A stretch of 64,000 nt of DNA, from assembly GCA_039182125.1 (NCBI GenBank), contig JBCDCH010000005.1:38135-102134 (forward strand), read 5' to 3'. Shown one piece after another: positions 53,344-62,405 of this stretch. The translations under genes and the position numbers were made by a program. The stretch is from Planctomycetota bacterium. Its GTDB lineage: Bacteria; Planctomycetota; Phycisphaerae; Tepidisphaerales; Tepidisphaeraceae. A model generated the notes under the pieces. The model searched no databases. It worked only from the letters and a program-made list of their open reading frames with translations, and had not been told where the DNA came from. Numbering within the stretch: the first letter of the stretch is position 1; every line of letters starts with the position of its first letter.

Positions 53344-53922
53344 ATGGCCACCCAACCCCGACTCAAGCAGCACTACGACGAGAAAGTCGTACCGATGCTC
53401 AAAGAGAAGTTCTCGATCACCAACGCCTACGCCGTGCCCAAGCTCGACAAGATCGTCATCAGCATGGGCTTGGGCAAGGCCGTCAGCGCCGGCGAGAAAG
53501 CCAAGCTCGACCAGGCCGAGAAGGAACTGACCCGCATCGCCGGACAGAAGTGCGTCCGCATCAAGGCCAAGAAATCGGTCGCCGCCTTCAAGATCCGCGA
53601 AGGTCAGGAAACGCACCTGAAAGTCACCCTCCGCGGTGCCCGCATGTACGAGTTCCTCGACCGCCTAATCAACCTGGCCATCCCGCGGGTGAAGGACTTC
53701 CGCGGCCTGCCCACCAAGGGCTTCGACAAGCAGGGCAACTACACGTTCGGCCTGACCGAGCAGACGGTGTTCCCTGAGATCGATTCGGCCGCCATCCAGT
53801 TCACCCAGGGCATGCACATCACCCTGGTCAACACCGGCAGCAACGTTGAAGAAGGTCGCGCCCTGCTTGACGGTTTCGACTTCCCGTTCCGCAAGCCCGA
53901 GAAAGACGCCAAAGCCGCTTAA
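53344..53922 (+). CDS. rplE: 50S ribosomal protein L5
   Basis: 192 residues. PRLKQHYDEKVVPMLKEKF, KLDKIVISMGLGKAV, TRIAGQKCVRIKAKKSVAAFKIREG, and GNYTFGLTEQTVFPEID are standard. Binds 5S rRNA and P-site tRNA. Confidence 0.97.
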   Translation: MATQPRLKQHYDEKVVPMLKEKFSITNAYAVPKLDKIVISMGLGKAVSAGEKAKLDQAEKELTRIAGQKCVRIKAKKSVAAFKIREGQETHLKVTLRGARMYEFLDRLINLAIPRVKDFRGLPTKGFDKQGNYTFGLTEQTVFPEIDSAAIQFTQGMHITLVNTGSNVEEGRALLDGFDFPFRKPEKDAKAA

Positions 53923-53949
53923 GCCGCTTCAGCAAGAAGGACAAGAACC

Positions 53950-54219
53950 ATGGCCACCAAAGCTTGGATCAGCAAACAGAAGCGTCGCCAAGAGCTCATC
54001 GACCGCCTCTACGAGAAGCGTCAGCAGCTCAAGAAGGAAGGCGATTACGCCGCTCTCGCAAAGCTCCCGCGTGACTCCAGCCCGACCCGCAGCAAGAACC
54101 GCTGCCAGATCACCGGGCGTAGCCGCGGCTACCTGCGGAAGTTCAAGATCTCTCGCATCATGCTCCGCGAGCTGTCGCTCAAAGGCCAAATCCCCGGCAT
54201 GAAAAAGGCCAGCTGGTAA
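53950..54219 (+). CDS. rpsN: 30S ribosomal protein S14 (zinc-free form)
   Basis: 89 residues. [35 protein letters not shown] is the conserved end (quoted in parts). The CxxC zinc pairs of the short form are absent, so it is the zinc-independent type, but shorter than the ~100 residue proteobacterial form. Confidence 0.95.
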   Translation: MATKAWISKQKRRQELIDRLYEKRQQLKKEGDYAALAKLPRDSSPTRSKNRCQITGRSRGYLRKFKISRIMLRELSLKGQIPGMKKASW

Positions 54220-54260
54220 TCGGCTTCGGCCATCTCACATCTGCAATCTGGAATTCCCCC

Positions 54261-54662
54261 ATGAGCATGCAAGACCCCATCGCCGATATGCTGACCCGCA
54301 TCCGCAACGCCAACCGTGTTGGCCGTCGCAATGTGCAGGTCAAGCGCAGCAAGATCTGCACCGGCATCGCCAACGTTCTCAAGGACGAGGGCTTCATCGA
54401 AGACTTCGAGACCGTCGACGACAAGTCCGGTCAGGGCCTGATCCGCATCAAGCTCAAGTACAACCTCGCCGGCGAGAAGGCGATCCACACCATCGACCGC
54501 GTCTCCAAGCCCGGCCGTCGCGTCTACAAGGGCGTCGCCGACATGCCCCGCGTGCTCAACGGCCTCGGAATCGCCGTGGTCTCCACCAGCCGCGGCGTCG
54601 TCTCTGACCGCATCGCCCGCGAGTCCAACATCGGCGGCGAGCTGCTCTGCACCGTGTCGTAA
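54261..54662 (+). CDS. rpsH: 30S ribosomal protein S8
   Basis: 133 residues. DPIADMLTRIRNANRVGR at the start, GISTS-like motif here as VVSTSRGVVSDRIARE, ending GGELLCTVS. Binds helix 21 of 16S rRNA; in E. coli it represses the spc operon. Confidence 0.97.
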   Translation: MSMQDPIADMLTRIRNANRVGRRNVQVKRSKICTGIANVLKDEGFIEDFETVDDKSGQGLIRIKLKYNLAGEKAIHTIDRVSKPGRRVYKGVADMPRVLNGLGIAVVSTSRGVVSDRIARESNIGGELLCTVS

Positions 54663-54698
54663 TCCCCGCTTCCTGAAACCATCTAAGGAAACATTCCC

Positions 54699-55247
54699 AT
54701 GTCCCGCCTCGGCAAGAAACCCGTCGACATCACCTCCGGCGTCGAAGTCAAGATCAGCGGCCAGCACGTCATGACCAAGGGCCCCAAGGGCACCCTCGAG
54801 TTCGACGTCCATCCGCGTATCTCCGTCGCCCAGGAAGAGAATCAGGTCGTCGTCACCCGCGACAACGATCAGGGCCCGGCCAAAGCGTTGCACGGCACCA
54901 CCCGCGCGATCATCGCCAACATGATCGAGGGCGTGAGCAAGGGCTACGAAAAGAAGCTCGAAGTCCACGGCGTCGGCTACAAGGCCGAGCTTCGCGGCAA
55001 GAAGCTCGCCCTCACCGTCGGTTACGCCAACACAATCTCCGTCGACATCCCCGACGGTGTCGAAGTCAAGAGCGAAGCCGGCACGCCCGGTATCGTCACC
55101 GTCAGCGGCCCCGAAAAGCAGAAGGTCGGCCAGTTCGCCGCCAAGGTCCGCGACGTCCGCAAGCCCGAGCCTTACAAGGGCAAGGGCATCCGCTACGCCG
55201 ACGAGCAAGTCACCATCAAGCAGGGCAAGGGCTTCGGCGCGAAGTAA
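54699..55247 (+). CDS. rplF: 50S ribosomal protein L6
   Basis: 182 residues, two related domains: SRLGKKPVDITSGVEVKI and EVHGVGYKAELRGKKLALTVG, ending EPYKGKGIRYADEQVTIKQGKG (in parts). Sits near the GTPase centre. Confidence 0.97.
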   Translation: MSRLGKKPVDITSGVEVKISGQHVMTKGPKGTLEFDVHPRISVAQEENQVVVTRDNDQGPAKALHGTTRAIIANMIEGVSKGYEKKLEVHGVGYKAELRGKKLALTVGYANTISVDIPDGVEVKSEAGTPGIVTVSGPEKQKVGQFAAKVRDVRKPEPYKGKGIRYADEQVTIKQGKGFGAK

Positions 55248-55301
55248 GGATTCACCCACACACCGGTGACGGTTGGCACCGTCGCACGAAGGGAACGCAT
55301 C

Positions 55302-55673
55302 ATGAGCAACAAAGTCATCGCCAAAAACAAGCGGCACACCCGGCGGAAGTTCAGCATCCGCAACAGTGTCTCCGGCTCGCCCCAACGGCCGCGCCTCTCG
55401 GTGTTCCGCTCCAACAAGCACATCGAAGCCCAGATCATCGACGACATCGAAGGCAAGACCCTCGCCGCGGCAAGCAGCAAGCAGGCCGCCATTCTTGGCG
55501 AAGCCAAGCACGGTGGGGACCTGGAGTCGGCCAAGAAGGTCGGCGTCGCCATTGCCGAAAAGGCCAAGTCGGCCGGCATCACCAAGATCGTGTTCGACCG
55601 AAACGGTCGACGCTACCATGGCCGCGTGAAGGCGTTGGCCGACGCGGCCCGTGAGGGCGGACTCGAGTTCTAA
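55302..55673 (+). CDS. rplR: 50S ribosomal protein L18
   Basis: 123 residues. [37 protein letters not shown] (in parts) and [27 protein letters not shown]. Binds 5S rRNA. ATG at 55302 used; a GTG-like upstream extension is poorly conserved. Confidence 0.96.
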   Translation: MSNKVIAKNKRHTRRKFSIRNSVSGSPQRPRLSVFRSNKHIEAQIIDDIEGKTLAAASSKQAAILGEAKHGGDLESAKKVGVAIAEKAKSAGITKIVFDRNGRRYHGRVKALADAAREGGLEF

Positions 55674-55687
55674 AGCGGAAAATCAGC

Positions 55688-56479
55688 ATGTCAGACGAGA
55701 CGAAAACGACAGACAACGCCCCGGAAGTCACGCCGACCGAGCCGGCCCAGATCTCGCCGCAGGCCGACGGTCCCGCCGCCGAGGCACCCGCCGAGACGGC
55801 CAAGACCGACGCGGCACCTTCGCCCGCGGCTGCCGGCGGCACCTTCACCGGTGGCGGCGAAGGCAAGGCTCCCGAGGCCCGCGTCGGCGGACGTCCCCCG
55901 CGTGGTGGCCAGCAAGGCGGTCAGCGTGGCGGCGATCGTGGTCGCGGCCGTGGTCGTGGTCGCGGTCGTGATGAAGGCGCTGACGACGGCATCGAATCGA
56001 ACGTCATCCGTATCTACCGCTGCTCGAAGGTGGTCAAGGGCGGCCGCACGTTCAGCTTCGCCGCACTCGTCGTTGCCGGTGATCGCGCCGGTTCCGTCGG
56101 CATCGGTTACGGCAAGGCCAACGAGGTTCCATCAGCCGTCGAGAAGGCCACCAAGGAGGCCCGCCGCACCATGAAGAAAATCCCCATGGTCGGCACCACC
56201 ATTCCGCACCCGGCACTGGGCGCTTCCGGCACCAGCCGCGTGCAGCTCATCCCGGCCAACCCCGGCACCGGCGTCACCGCCGGCAAGACTGTCCGCCCGC
56301 TCCTCGAGCTCGCCGGCGTCACCGACGTTCTCACCAAGGCCTACGGCTCGACCAGCCCGAAGAACCTGCTCAAGGCCACCATCGACGCCCTGCGTCAACT
56401 CCGCAGCGCCGACCAGGTCAAGCAGATGCGCGGTGTCGATCTGCCCGACTCGGCCGGCACGCTGACCGTGGCCAGCTAA
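55688..56479 (+). CDS. rpsE: 30S ribosomal protein S5 with long RG-rich N-terminal extension
   Basis: 263 residues against the usual ~165. The S5 core starts near residue 102 (ESNVIRIYRCSKVVKGGRTF, VVAGDRAGSVGIGYGKANEVP, PGTGVTAGKTVRPLLELAGV). The first ~100 residues are low complexity: an acidic/Pro/Ala part, then RGGQQGGQRGGDRGRGRGRG. Such RGG runs bind RNA in other proteins. The ATG at 55688 follows AAGCGG and is the only ATG in the extension. Confidence 0.93.
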   Translation: MSDETKTTDNAPEVTPTEPAQISPQADGPAAEAPAETAKTDAAPSPAAAGGTFTGGGEGKAPEARVGGRPPRGGQQGGQRGGDRGRGRGRGRGRDEGADDGIESNVIRIYRCSKVVKGGRTFSFAALVVAGDRAGSVGIGYGKANEVPSAVEKATKEARRTMKKIPMVGTTIPHPALGASGTSRVQLIPANPGTGVTAGKTVRPLLELAGVTDVLTKAYGSTSPKNLLKATIDALRQLRSADQVKQMRGVDLPDSAGTLTVAS

Positions 56480-56538
56480 ATCACTCATCAACGCGAGGCC
56501 CTTCGCCGGGCCGACTAGTCAAAGAAAGGCGAAACACC

Positions 56539-57060
56539 ATGTCCGTCGGACACGAAATCACTAAGGGACTCAAGCACAAACGTCGCCAGCGTCTCGGACG
56601 CGGCGAAGGTTCCAAGGGCAAGACCAGCGGTCGCGGCCACAAGGGTGCCCGCTCCCGCACCGGTTCCCACATCCGCGTCGGCCACGAGGGTGGTCAGACC
56701 GAGCACGCGAAGCGCTTTGGTCAGCGCGGGTTCTCGAACTTCAAGTTCGAAACCCGCTACCACATCGTCAACCTCTCGTCGCTCGAGAAGAAGTTCGACG
56801 CCGGCAAGATCGTCGACGCCGCCGCGTTGCAGGAAGCCGGTCTTGTTCCGGACGGCAAGCTCGGCGTGAAGATTCTCGGCAACGGCGAGTTGACCAAGGC
56901 GCTCACGATCCTCGCCCACAAGTTCAGCGGCAGCGCCCAGAAGAAGATCGAAGCCGCCGGCGGCACCTGCCAAAATCCGGCCGGCGAGGCATACGCCGCC
57001 GCGGTCGAAGAAGCGCCCGCGGCGGAAACGTCCACCGACGAGACACCGGCTTCCGAGTAA
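56539..57060 (+). CDS. rplO: 50S ribosomal protein L15
   Basis: 173 residues (E. coli 144). GLKHKRRQRLGRGEGSKGKTSGRGHKGARSR (in parts), KRFGQRGFSNFKFE and GNGELTKALTILAHKFSGSA. The extra C-terminal part is Ala/Glu/Thr-rich. The rpmD (L30) gene usual before it is absent. Confidence 0.96.
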   Translation: MSVGHEITKGLKHKRRQRLGRGEGSKGKTSGRGHKGARSRTGSHIRVGHEGGQTEHAKRFGQRGFSNFKFETRYHIVNLSSLEKKFDAGKIVDAAALQEAGLVPDGKLGVKILGNGELTKALTILAHKFSGSAQKKIEAAGGTCQNPAGEAYAAAVEEAPAAETSTDETPASE

Positions 57061-57078
57061 CACCCGTCATCCCCCAAC

Positions 57079-57152
57079 GCAGTGAGGGACTTGGCCACGA
57101 CAACCCGCCGGCTTTTGGGCCGATTGGTGTTCGAAGCCGAGTCCCTCGCTTC
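57079..57152. repeat. Inverted repeat in the rplO-secY gap
   Basis: Arms 57079-57095 and 57136-57152 pair at 14 of 17 positions (wobble allowed at two more) with a 40-nt loop, and lie between rplO and secY, a 166-nt gap. No T-run, so it is an RNA structure or one of the dispersed repeats, possibly limiting secY expression. Confidence 0.6.
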
Positions 57153-57226
57153 ATTCGGGGCGACATCGGTTCGGGCGTGCTAGCCCGACTATCATCCGAC
57201 CCACGCAACCCGCGTCGGTGCTTGTT

Positions 57227-58609
57227 ATGCTCAAATCCTTCGCCAACATATTTCGTGTCCCGGAGTTGCGGAACAAGGTGCTATTCACCCTGTTCATGCT
57301 GATGATCTACCGGGTTGGCTATCACATCCCGCTGCCCGGCATTGACCAGGATGCGTTCAGCGCTCTCGAGCAGGGCGATGCCGCCTCCCGACTCGCGGCG
57401 TATGTGTCGCTGTTTTCCGGAGGCGATCTGAGCCAGTCGACGATCTTCGGTTTGGGCGTGATGCCGTACATCTCGGCGTCGATTATCTTCCAGTTGCTCG
57501 GCACCACGATCCCGGCGCTGGAGAAGCTCAAGAAGGAAGGCCAGACCGGCCAGCGAAAGATTCAGGAATGGACGCGTTATGCGACGGTGCCGATCGCGGC
57601 GCTGCAGTCGATCTTCTTGCTGTCGTACATGACCAATCAGGGGTTGGTTCAGACCGCGCTGGAAGGCACCATGACCTTCTGGATCCTTGGCACGCTCGCG
57701 CTCACCACCGGATGTATCTTCCTGATGTGGCTCGGTGAACAGGTCGACGAGTACGGGCTTGGCAACGGTGTTTCGCTGATCATCCTCGCGGGCATCGTCG
57801 CCCGCATGCCTGCGGCGATCGGGCAGTTGATCACCGGGTTCGATGCCGATGCGTCGGGCACGGGTATTGGCGTTGGTCAGATCATCTTCCTGATCGCGTC
57901 GTTCATCTTCGTGGTCATGGGCTCGATCCTGATCACGCAGGCCCAGCGACGTATTCCGATTCAACAGGCCAAGCACACCCGCGGTCGCAAGGTCTACGGA
58001 GGCCAGAAGCAGTTCCTTCCGCTGCGGGTCAACCATGGTGGCGTCATGCCGATCATCTTCGCGCAGTCGCTCATGCTCTTCCCGGGCATGCTCCTGGGCT
58101 ACCTCGACGGTATCGGACAAGCCAACAACTGGGACGGCTTCTTCGGCAACACCTTTGCCTGGCTCAACATCCAGTTCGCGCAGACCGGCTTCATCTACAT
58201 CATCACCGAGGTCATCCTGATCTACTTCTTCGCGTACTTCTGGACCACCGTCCAGTTCCAACCGAAGGAGATGGCCAACCAGTTGCGTGACTACGGCTCG
58301 TTCATTCCCGGGCTGCGTCCGGGCAAGCGGACGGCCGACTACCTCGAGCGTGTGATGATGCGGATCACGTTCGTCGGTGCGGCGTTCCTTTCGATCATCG
58401 CGATCATCCCCATGGTCGTCGCGGCGTACATGGGCATTCCGTGGGAGGTTTCGGCCTTCCTCGGTGGTACCGGCTTGCTGATCGTCGTCTCGGTCGCGCT
58501 GGACATGGTCCAGCGGATCGAAGCGAACCTGGTCATGCGGAACTACTCCGGCTTCCTCGCCGACTCCCCCGGCGCCAAGGGCAAGCGGATCAAGGGACGC
58601 AATCACTAG
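57227..58609 (+). CDS. secY: Preprotein translocase subunit SecY
   Basis: 460 residues, ten membrane helices, the protein-conducting channel of the Sec system. FRVPELRNKVLFTLFMLMIYRVGYHIPLPG at the start (in parts), LGVMPYISASIIFQLL, YGLGNGVSLIILAGIV and SFIPGLRPGKRTADYLERVMMRITF are typical. A GTG nine bases upstream could also serve; the ATG is used. Confidence 0.97.
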   Translation: MLKSFANIFRVPELRNKVLFTLFMLMIYRVGYHIPLPGIDQDAFSALEQGDAASRLAAYVSLFSGGDLSQSTIFGLGVMPYISASIIFQLLGTTIPALEKLKKEGQTGQRKIQEWTRYATVPIAALQSIFLLSYMTNQGLVQTALEGTMTFWILGTLALTTGCIFLMWLGEQVDEYGLGNGVSLIILAGIVARMPAAIGQLITGFDADASGTGIGVGQIIFLIASFIFVVMGSILITQAQRRIPIQQAKHTRGRKVYGGQKQFLPLRVNHGGVMPIIFAQSLMLFPGMLLGYLDGIGQANNWDGFFGNTFAWLNIQFAQTGFIYIITEVILIYFFAYFWTTVQFQPKEMANQLRDYGSFIPGLRPGKRTADYLERVMMRITFVGAAFLSIIAIIPMVVAAYMGIPWEVSAFLGGTGLLIVVSVALDMVQRIEANLVMRNYSGFLADSPGAKGKRIKGRNH

Positions 58610-58640
58610 TGAAGCGCATGCGGGAAAGAAAAAGGGGAAA

Positions 58641-58727
58641 GAAAAAGGGGTCAGGGTCCTTTTTCGCCGCATGCGTACTCGACCCATCAAGCCGTACCGC
58701 TCGAAAAAGGACCCTGACCCCTTTTTC
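58641..58727. repeat. Perfect 26-nt inverted repeat between secY and map
   Basis: Arms 58641-58666 and 58702-58727 are exact complements around a 35-nt loop; the core reads GGGGTCAGGGTCC. The left arm is preceded by a partial copy (AAAGAAAAAGGGG twice in a row at 58625-58650). Sequences of this kind are widespread as dispersed repeats in many bacteria, often linked with REP-associated transposases. No target-site duplication is visible. Confidence 0.9.
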
Positions 58728-58747
58728 GGGACGACCTTGTCCCGGAA

Positions 58748-59542
58748 ATGAAGATCATTCTCAAATCTAGGCGTGAGATGGAGCTCATGCGGAAGTCCGG
58801 CTTCATCGCACACACGGTCATCAAGACCCTCTGCGACGCGGCCGAGCCGGGCATGACCACCGATGAGCTCGATCGGCTCGGGGCTCAGGTGCTCGACGAG
58901 CACGGCGCGATCTCGATGAACCGTTGGTACCCGACCTACAAGCCCGGCGAGGGCTACCCGGCGACCATCTGCATCTCCGTCAACGACGAAGTCGTCCACG
59001 GCATCCCGTCCAAACGGAAGCTCGAGAATGGCGATGTGGTCACGTTCGACTTGGGCATGAAGTTCCAGAATCACTGCGCCGATCACGCGTGGACGGTGGG
59101 CATCGGTGATGTCGACGAGGAGTCCGCCCGGCTGATCGAGCACGGCAAGTCGACCCTGCGGCTCGCGCTCGAAACGATGGAGCCGGGGCGGAAGTGGAGC
59201 GACATCGCCCGTCTGATGCAGCACCACGCCGAGGAGGCCGGCTACGGCGTCGTGCAGGAGTTCGTCGGCCACGGCATCGGCAAATCCATGCATGAGGACC
59301 CCAAGGTTCCCAACTTCGTGACGCCCGAACAGCTCAAGAGCGATTTTACCCTCCGTCCCGGGCTGACCGTTGCGGTCGAGCCGATGCTCATCGTTGGTCC
59401 GCGGTATGTCGAACAACTCGATGACGAGTGGACCATCGTGGCCAAGAACGGCGGCAAAGCCTGTCACTTCGAGCACACCGTCGCGGTCACCGCCGATGGC
59501 GTCGATGTTCTCACCGACGGCCGAGAAGCTTGGGGGATCTGA
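58748..59542 (+). CDS. map: Methionine aminopeptidase, type I
   Basis: 264 residues; removes the N-terminal Met from new proteins with two metal ions. Ligands visible: Asp in VTFDLG, Asp in CADHAWTVG, His in VGHGIGKSMHE, Glu in AVEPMLIVG, Glu in HFEHTVAV. The adk gene usual between secY and map is missing. Sits just after the inverted repeat, which may set its expression apart from secY. Confidence 0.95.
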   Translation: MKIILKSRREMELMRKSGFIAHTVIKTLCDAAEPGMTTDELDRLGAQVLDEHGAISMNRWYPTYKPGEGYPATICISVNDEVVHGIPSKRKLENGDVVTFDLGMKFQNHCADHAWTVGIGDVDEESARLIEHGKSTLRLALETMEPGRKWSDIARLMQHHAEEAGYGVVQEFVGHGIGKSMHEDPKVPNFVTPEQLKSDFTLRPGLTVAVEPMLIVGPRYVEQLDDEWTIVAKNGGKACHFEHTVAVTADGVDVLTDGREAWGI

Positions 59543-59683
59543 GGAAATGCCGCCCACGCCCGGTTTCGGTTGACCGTGACTGACACCGTGCCAATACTCC
59601 GAACCGCCGCGAATTGCGGCATGTTTCTTTTCTGCACGACCTGTCGACGGACGATCCCGTCGGCCTTGATAAGGACACGACCG

Positions 59684-59797
59684 ATGAAAGTCCGTTCCAG
59701 CGTCAAACGCATTTGCGAAAACTGCAAGATTGTTCGCCGCAAGGGCGTCGTGCGCGTGATCTGCATCAACCCGAAGCACAAGCAGCGTCAGGGCTAA
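59684..59797 (+). CDS. rpmJ: 50S ribosomal protein L36
   Basis: 37 residues: [19 protein letters not shown], then [11 protein letters not shown]. The zinc-binding set CxxC...C...H is complete. The frame is open 114 nt upstream, but the family begins at this ATG. infA, usual before it, is absent. Confidence 0.96.
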   Translation: MKVRSSVKRICENCKIVRRKGVVRVICINPKHKQRQG

Positions 59798-59837
59798 GAA
59801 GCTCGCATCGCGCATTCACCCGATTTAGGACAAAGCC

Positions 59838-60215
59838 ATGCCCCGTCTCGCCGGCGTCGACATCCCGAATAACAAGAAGATCAGCATCTCGCTGCGCTAC
59901 CTCTACGGCATCGGCCCCAAGTTCGCCGACGACGTGCTCAAGGAAGCGAACATCGAGCCCGAGAAAAAGGCCAGCGACCTTACCGAGGACGAGTTGGGCC
60001 GTATCTCGACCGTGCTCGACAACAGCTACCTGACCGAAGGTGCCCTGCGTCGCAAGGTCGCCAACGACATCACCCGGCTGCGTGAGATCCAGTGCTATCG
60101 CGGCGGTCGTCACCGGCGCGGCCTGCCCGTCCGCGGCCAGTCCACCCAATCCAACGCCCGCACCCGCAAAGGCAAGAAGAAGACCGTCGCGGGCAAGAAG
60201 GGCGTCAAGGGCTAA
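59838..60215 (+). CDS. rpsM: 30S ribosomal protein S13
   Basis: 125 residues. [25 protein letters not shown] at the start (in parts), [32 protein letters not shown] near the end. Contacts P-site tRNA and the 50S. Confidence 0.97.
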   Translation: MPRLAGVDIPNNKKISISLRYLYGIGPKFADDVLKEANIEPEKKASDLTEDELGRISTVLDNSYLTEGALRRKVANDITRLREIQCYRGGRHRRGLPVRGQSTQSNARTRKGKKKTVAGKKGVKG

Positions 60216-60341
60216 AGCTTTTCTTGTCCTTCCTGCGCAACGGGAGCGGCGCGGCCGCCCATGTGCGGCGACTGTCATCAACATAAACATCCCCCCGGCG
60301 AGGGCGACCACGCTGTCACCCGCTGAACCGAGAAACACCCC

Positions 60342-60731
60342 ATGGCCAAAAAAGAAGGAAAAACCAAGAAGAAGGCCCGTCGCGGCGTAGCCCGCGGCGT
60401 CGCGTTCATCAAGTCGACGTTCAACAACACGATCGTCACCATCACCGATCCCGCCGGCGAGACCATCAGCGCGAGCAGCGCCGGTGCCGTTGGTTTCAAG
60501 GGCAGCCGCAAGAACACCCCGTTTGCTGCGGGTCGCGCCGCCGAGCGTGCCGGCCAGGAAGCCAAGCGTCACGGCATGATCGAGGTCGAGGTCAAGGTCA
60601 AGGGCCCAGGTGCCGGCCGTGAGCAGGCGATCCTGAACTTGCAGAACGCCGGCCTCCGTGTGATCAGCATCGAGGACACGACCCCGATGCCGCACAACGG
60701 CTGCCGCCCACCGAAGAAGCGCCGCGTTTGA
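60342..60731 (+). CDS. rpsK: 30S ribosomal protein S11
   Basis: 129 residues. [41 protein letters not shown] and the conserved end [18 protein letters not shown]. 126 nt separate it from rpsM with no gene seen. Only three bases separate its stop from the next ATG. Confidence 0.97.
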   Translation: MAKKEGKTKKKARRGVARGVAFIKSTFNNTIVTITDPAGETISASSAGAVGFKGSRKNTPFAAGRAAERAGQEAKRHGMIEVEVKVKGPGAGREQAILNLQNAGLRVISIEDTTPMPHNGCRPPKKRRV

Positions 60732-60734
60732 GCT

Positions 60735-61139
60735 ATGGGGTTCCCCCTGCCAGACGAGATGGTGGCTGCGGCCGAGCGGCGCCTCGGTCGAAAGTTACCC
60801 TCGGGGCTTATCGCGAAGCTCAAGCCTAGGAATTTTTGCACGATCGAAGTCTCAGGGGGAAGTTGGCCAGTGTTCTGCATCCTCAATACGACCACCCCGG
60901 AAACCAAGAAGCTCACAGATGGTTACGACATTGAGTGCTTAACACAGCAAGAATATGACCTCGGATGTGAGTTGCCGGCGGGTTTGTTGAAGATCGCTGA
61001 AAATGGGTGTGGAGATTTCCTGTTTCTTCTACCGTTGGACGAATCACACTACGATCCCGCCGTTTGGCACTGGGATCACGAATCACAGAGGATGACGAAG
61101 GTCGCTGACAACATCGCCGACCTTCCCGTCTCCCGCTGA
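60735..61139 (+). CDS. SUKH (SMI1/KNR4)-like protein inside the alpha operon
   Basis: 134 residues. LPDEMVAAAERRLGRKLPSGL near the start, then a beta strand WPVFCIL, LPAGLLKIAENGCGDFLFLLPL, and VWHWDHESQRMTKVADNI follow the SMI1/KNR4 (SUKH) pattern, with the conserved GD and the WDHE strand. SUKH proteins are often immunity proteins against secreted toxins. It lies between rpsK and rpoA, where rpsD is usual, three bases after rpsK with no clear ribosome site. A hand count gives 60 of 120 bases G or C in 60841-60960, far below its neighbours, so it looks recently inserted. Confidence 0.78.
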   Translation: MGFPLPDEMVAAAERRLGRKLPSGLIAKLKPRNFCTIEVSGGSWPVFCILNTTTPETKKLTDGYDIECLTQQEYDLGCELPAGLLKIAENGCGDFLFLLPLDESHYDPAVWHWDHESQRMTKVADNIADLPVSR

Positions 61140-61244
61140 CGCAGCGAGGCAGGGCATAGATGGCTCTCGACGTTGAGAGCGGTAACGCCCCGCAATCTGC
61201 CCGGCATTTTCGGTTAACCCGCAACCCCTCAACGGAGCAAACAC

Positions 61245-62354
61245 ATGCGTATGCAATGGCGTGGCCTGGAACTGCCGGCCCGAGTCGAACTCGACGAAAA
61301 CGTGTCCAGTGAAACGTTCGGCCGCTTCGCCGCCGAGCCGTTCGAGCGTGGCTTTGGCACCACGGTCGGCAACTCGCTCCGCCGCATTCTGTTGTCGTCG
61401 CTCGAAGGGGCGGCCGTGACGCAGATGCGGATCAAGGGGGCGGATCACGAGTTCACGTCGCTGCCCGGCGTGCTCGAGGATGTCACCGACATCATCCTGA
61501 ACATCAAGTCGCTGATCGTGAGCCTCGAAGGCGACGAGCCGCGCGAGATCACCGTGAGCCGTAACACCGCGGGCGTTGTGACCGCCGGCGAGTTCGAGCT
61601 TCACCCCGACGTGCAGATCGTCGATCCCGATCACGTCATCGCGACGCTGTCCGAGGATGTCGATTTCGAGTTGACGCTGACCGTCAGCAGGGGCCGCGGC
61701 TTCCGCAGTGCCAACGAGAATCGTGACAGCGGCGAAGAGGTCGAACTGGGCATCATTGCCGTCGACTCGATCTTCTCCCCGGTCACCCGCGTCCGCTACA
61801 ACACCGAGAACGCCCGCGTCGGTCAGCGGACCGACTACGACAAGCTCATCCTTGAAGTCTGGACCGACGGCACCGTCTCGCCGGAGATGGCCGTGGTCGA
61901 AGCCGCGAAGATCCTGCGTAAGCACCTCAACCCGTTCGTGAGCTACTTCGAGCTGGGCGAGGAAGTCGCCAGCGCCGAGGCGGTGAGCGGCATGGCCGAG
62001 TCCGCCACGCCGAACGTCGATCCCGAGCTCGAGCAGAAGCTGAACATGACCGTGCAGGAACTCGACCTCTCGGTCCGTGCCAACAACTGCCTCGAGTCCG
62101 CCCGCATCAGCACCGTCCGCGAGATGGTCCAGCAGAACGAGTCGGACTTGCTCAAGGTCCGCTCCTTCGGCAAAACCAGCCTCAAGGAAGTGAAGAAGAA
62201 GCTGGCCGACATGGGTCTGTCCTTGGGCATGGACCTGAACAACCTGCCGAAGGTCGGCGAAGCCCCGGCGGTGATGGACTCTTTCGTCATGCCCGACGAT
62301 GACAACGACTCGGCCGAAGCATCGGCCGAGATGTCCGAGGACGCGACCGAGTAA
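61245..62354 (+). CDS. rpoA: RNA polymerase alpha subunit
   Basis: 369 residues. N-terminal dimer domain with PFERGFGTTVGNSLRRILLSSLEGAAV and GVLEDVTDIILNIK (in parts); C-terminal domain with ELDLSVRANNCLESARISTV and LLKVRSFGKTSLKEVKKKLADMGLSLGM, which binds UP elements and activators. The tail is acidic. GGAGC seven bases before the ATG. It follows the SUKH-like gene by 105 nt with a small hairpin (GCTCTC...GAGAGC, 61163-61180). Confidence 0.97.
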   Translation: MRMQWRGLELPARVELDENVSSETFGRFAAEPFERGFGTTVGNSLRRILLSSLEGAAVTQMRIKGADHEFTSLPGVLEDVTDIILNIKSLIVSLEGDEPREITVSRNTAGVVTAGEFELHPDVQIVDPDHVIATLSEDVDFELTLTVSRGRGFRSANENRDSGEEVELGIIAVDSIFSPVTRVRYNTENARVGQRTDYDKLILEVWTDGTVSPEMAVVEAAKILRKHLNPFVSYFELGEEVASAEAVSGMAESATPNVDPELEQKLNMTVQELDLSVRANNCLESARISTVREMVQQNESDLLKVRSFGKTSLKEVKKKLADMGLSLGMDLNNLPKVGEAPAVMDSFVMPDDDNDSAEASAEMSEDATE

Positions 62355-62405
62355 CGATTTCGGTGCCTACTGTGTGGGCCCGACAGATTCAGTTAGGAAA
62401 GCACC

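Noticed and set aside
58641..58727. Perfect inverted repeat taken as the ends of an insertion sequence
   Set aside because: Only 35 nt lie between the arms, with no transposase and no visible target-site duplication. It is a hairpin repeat.
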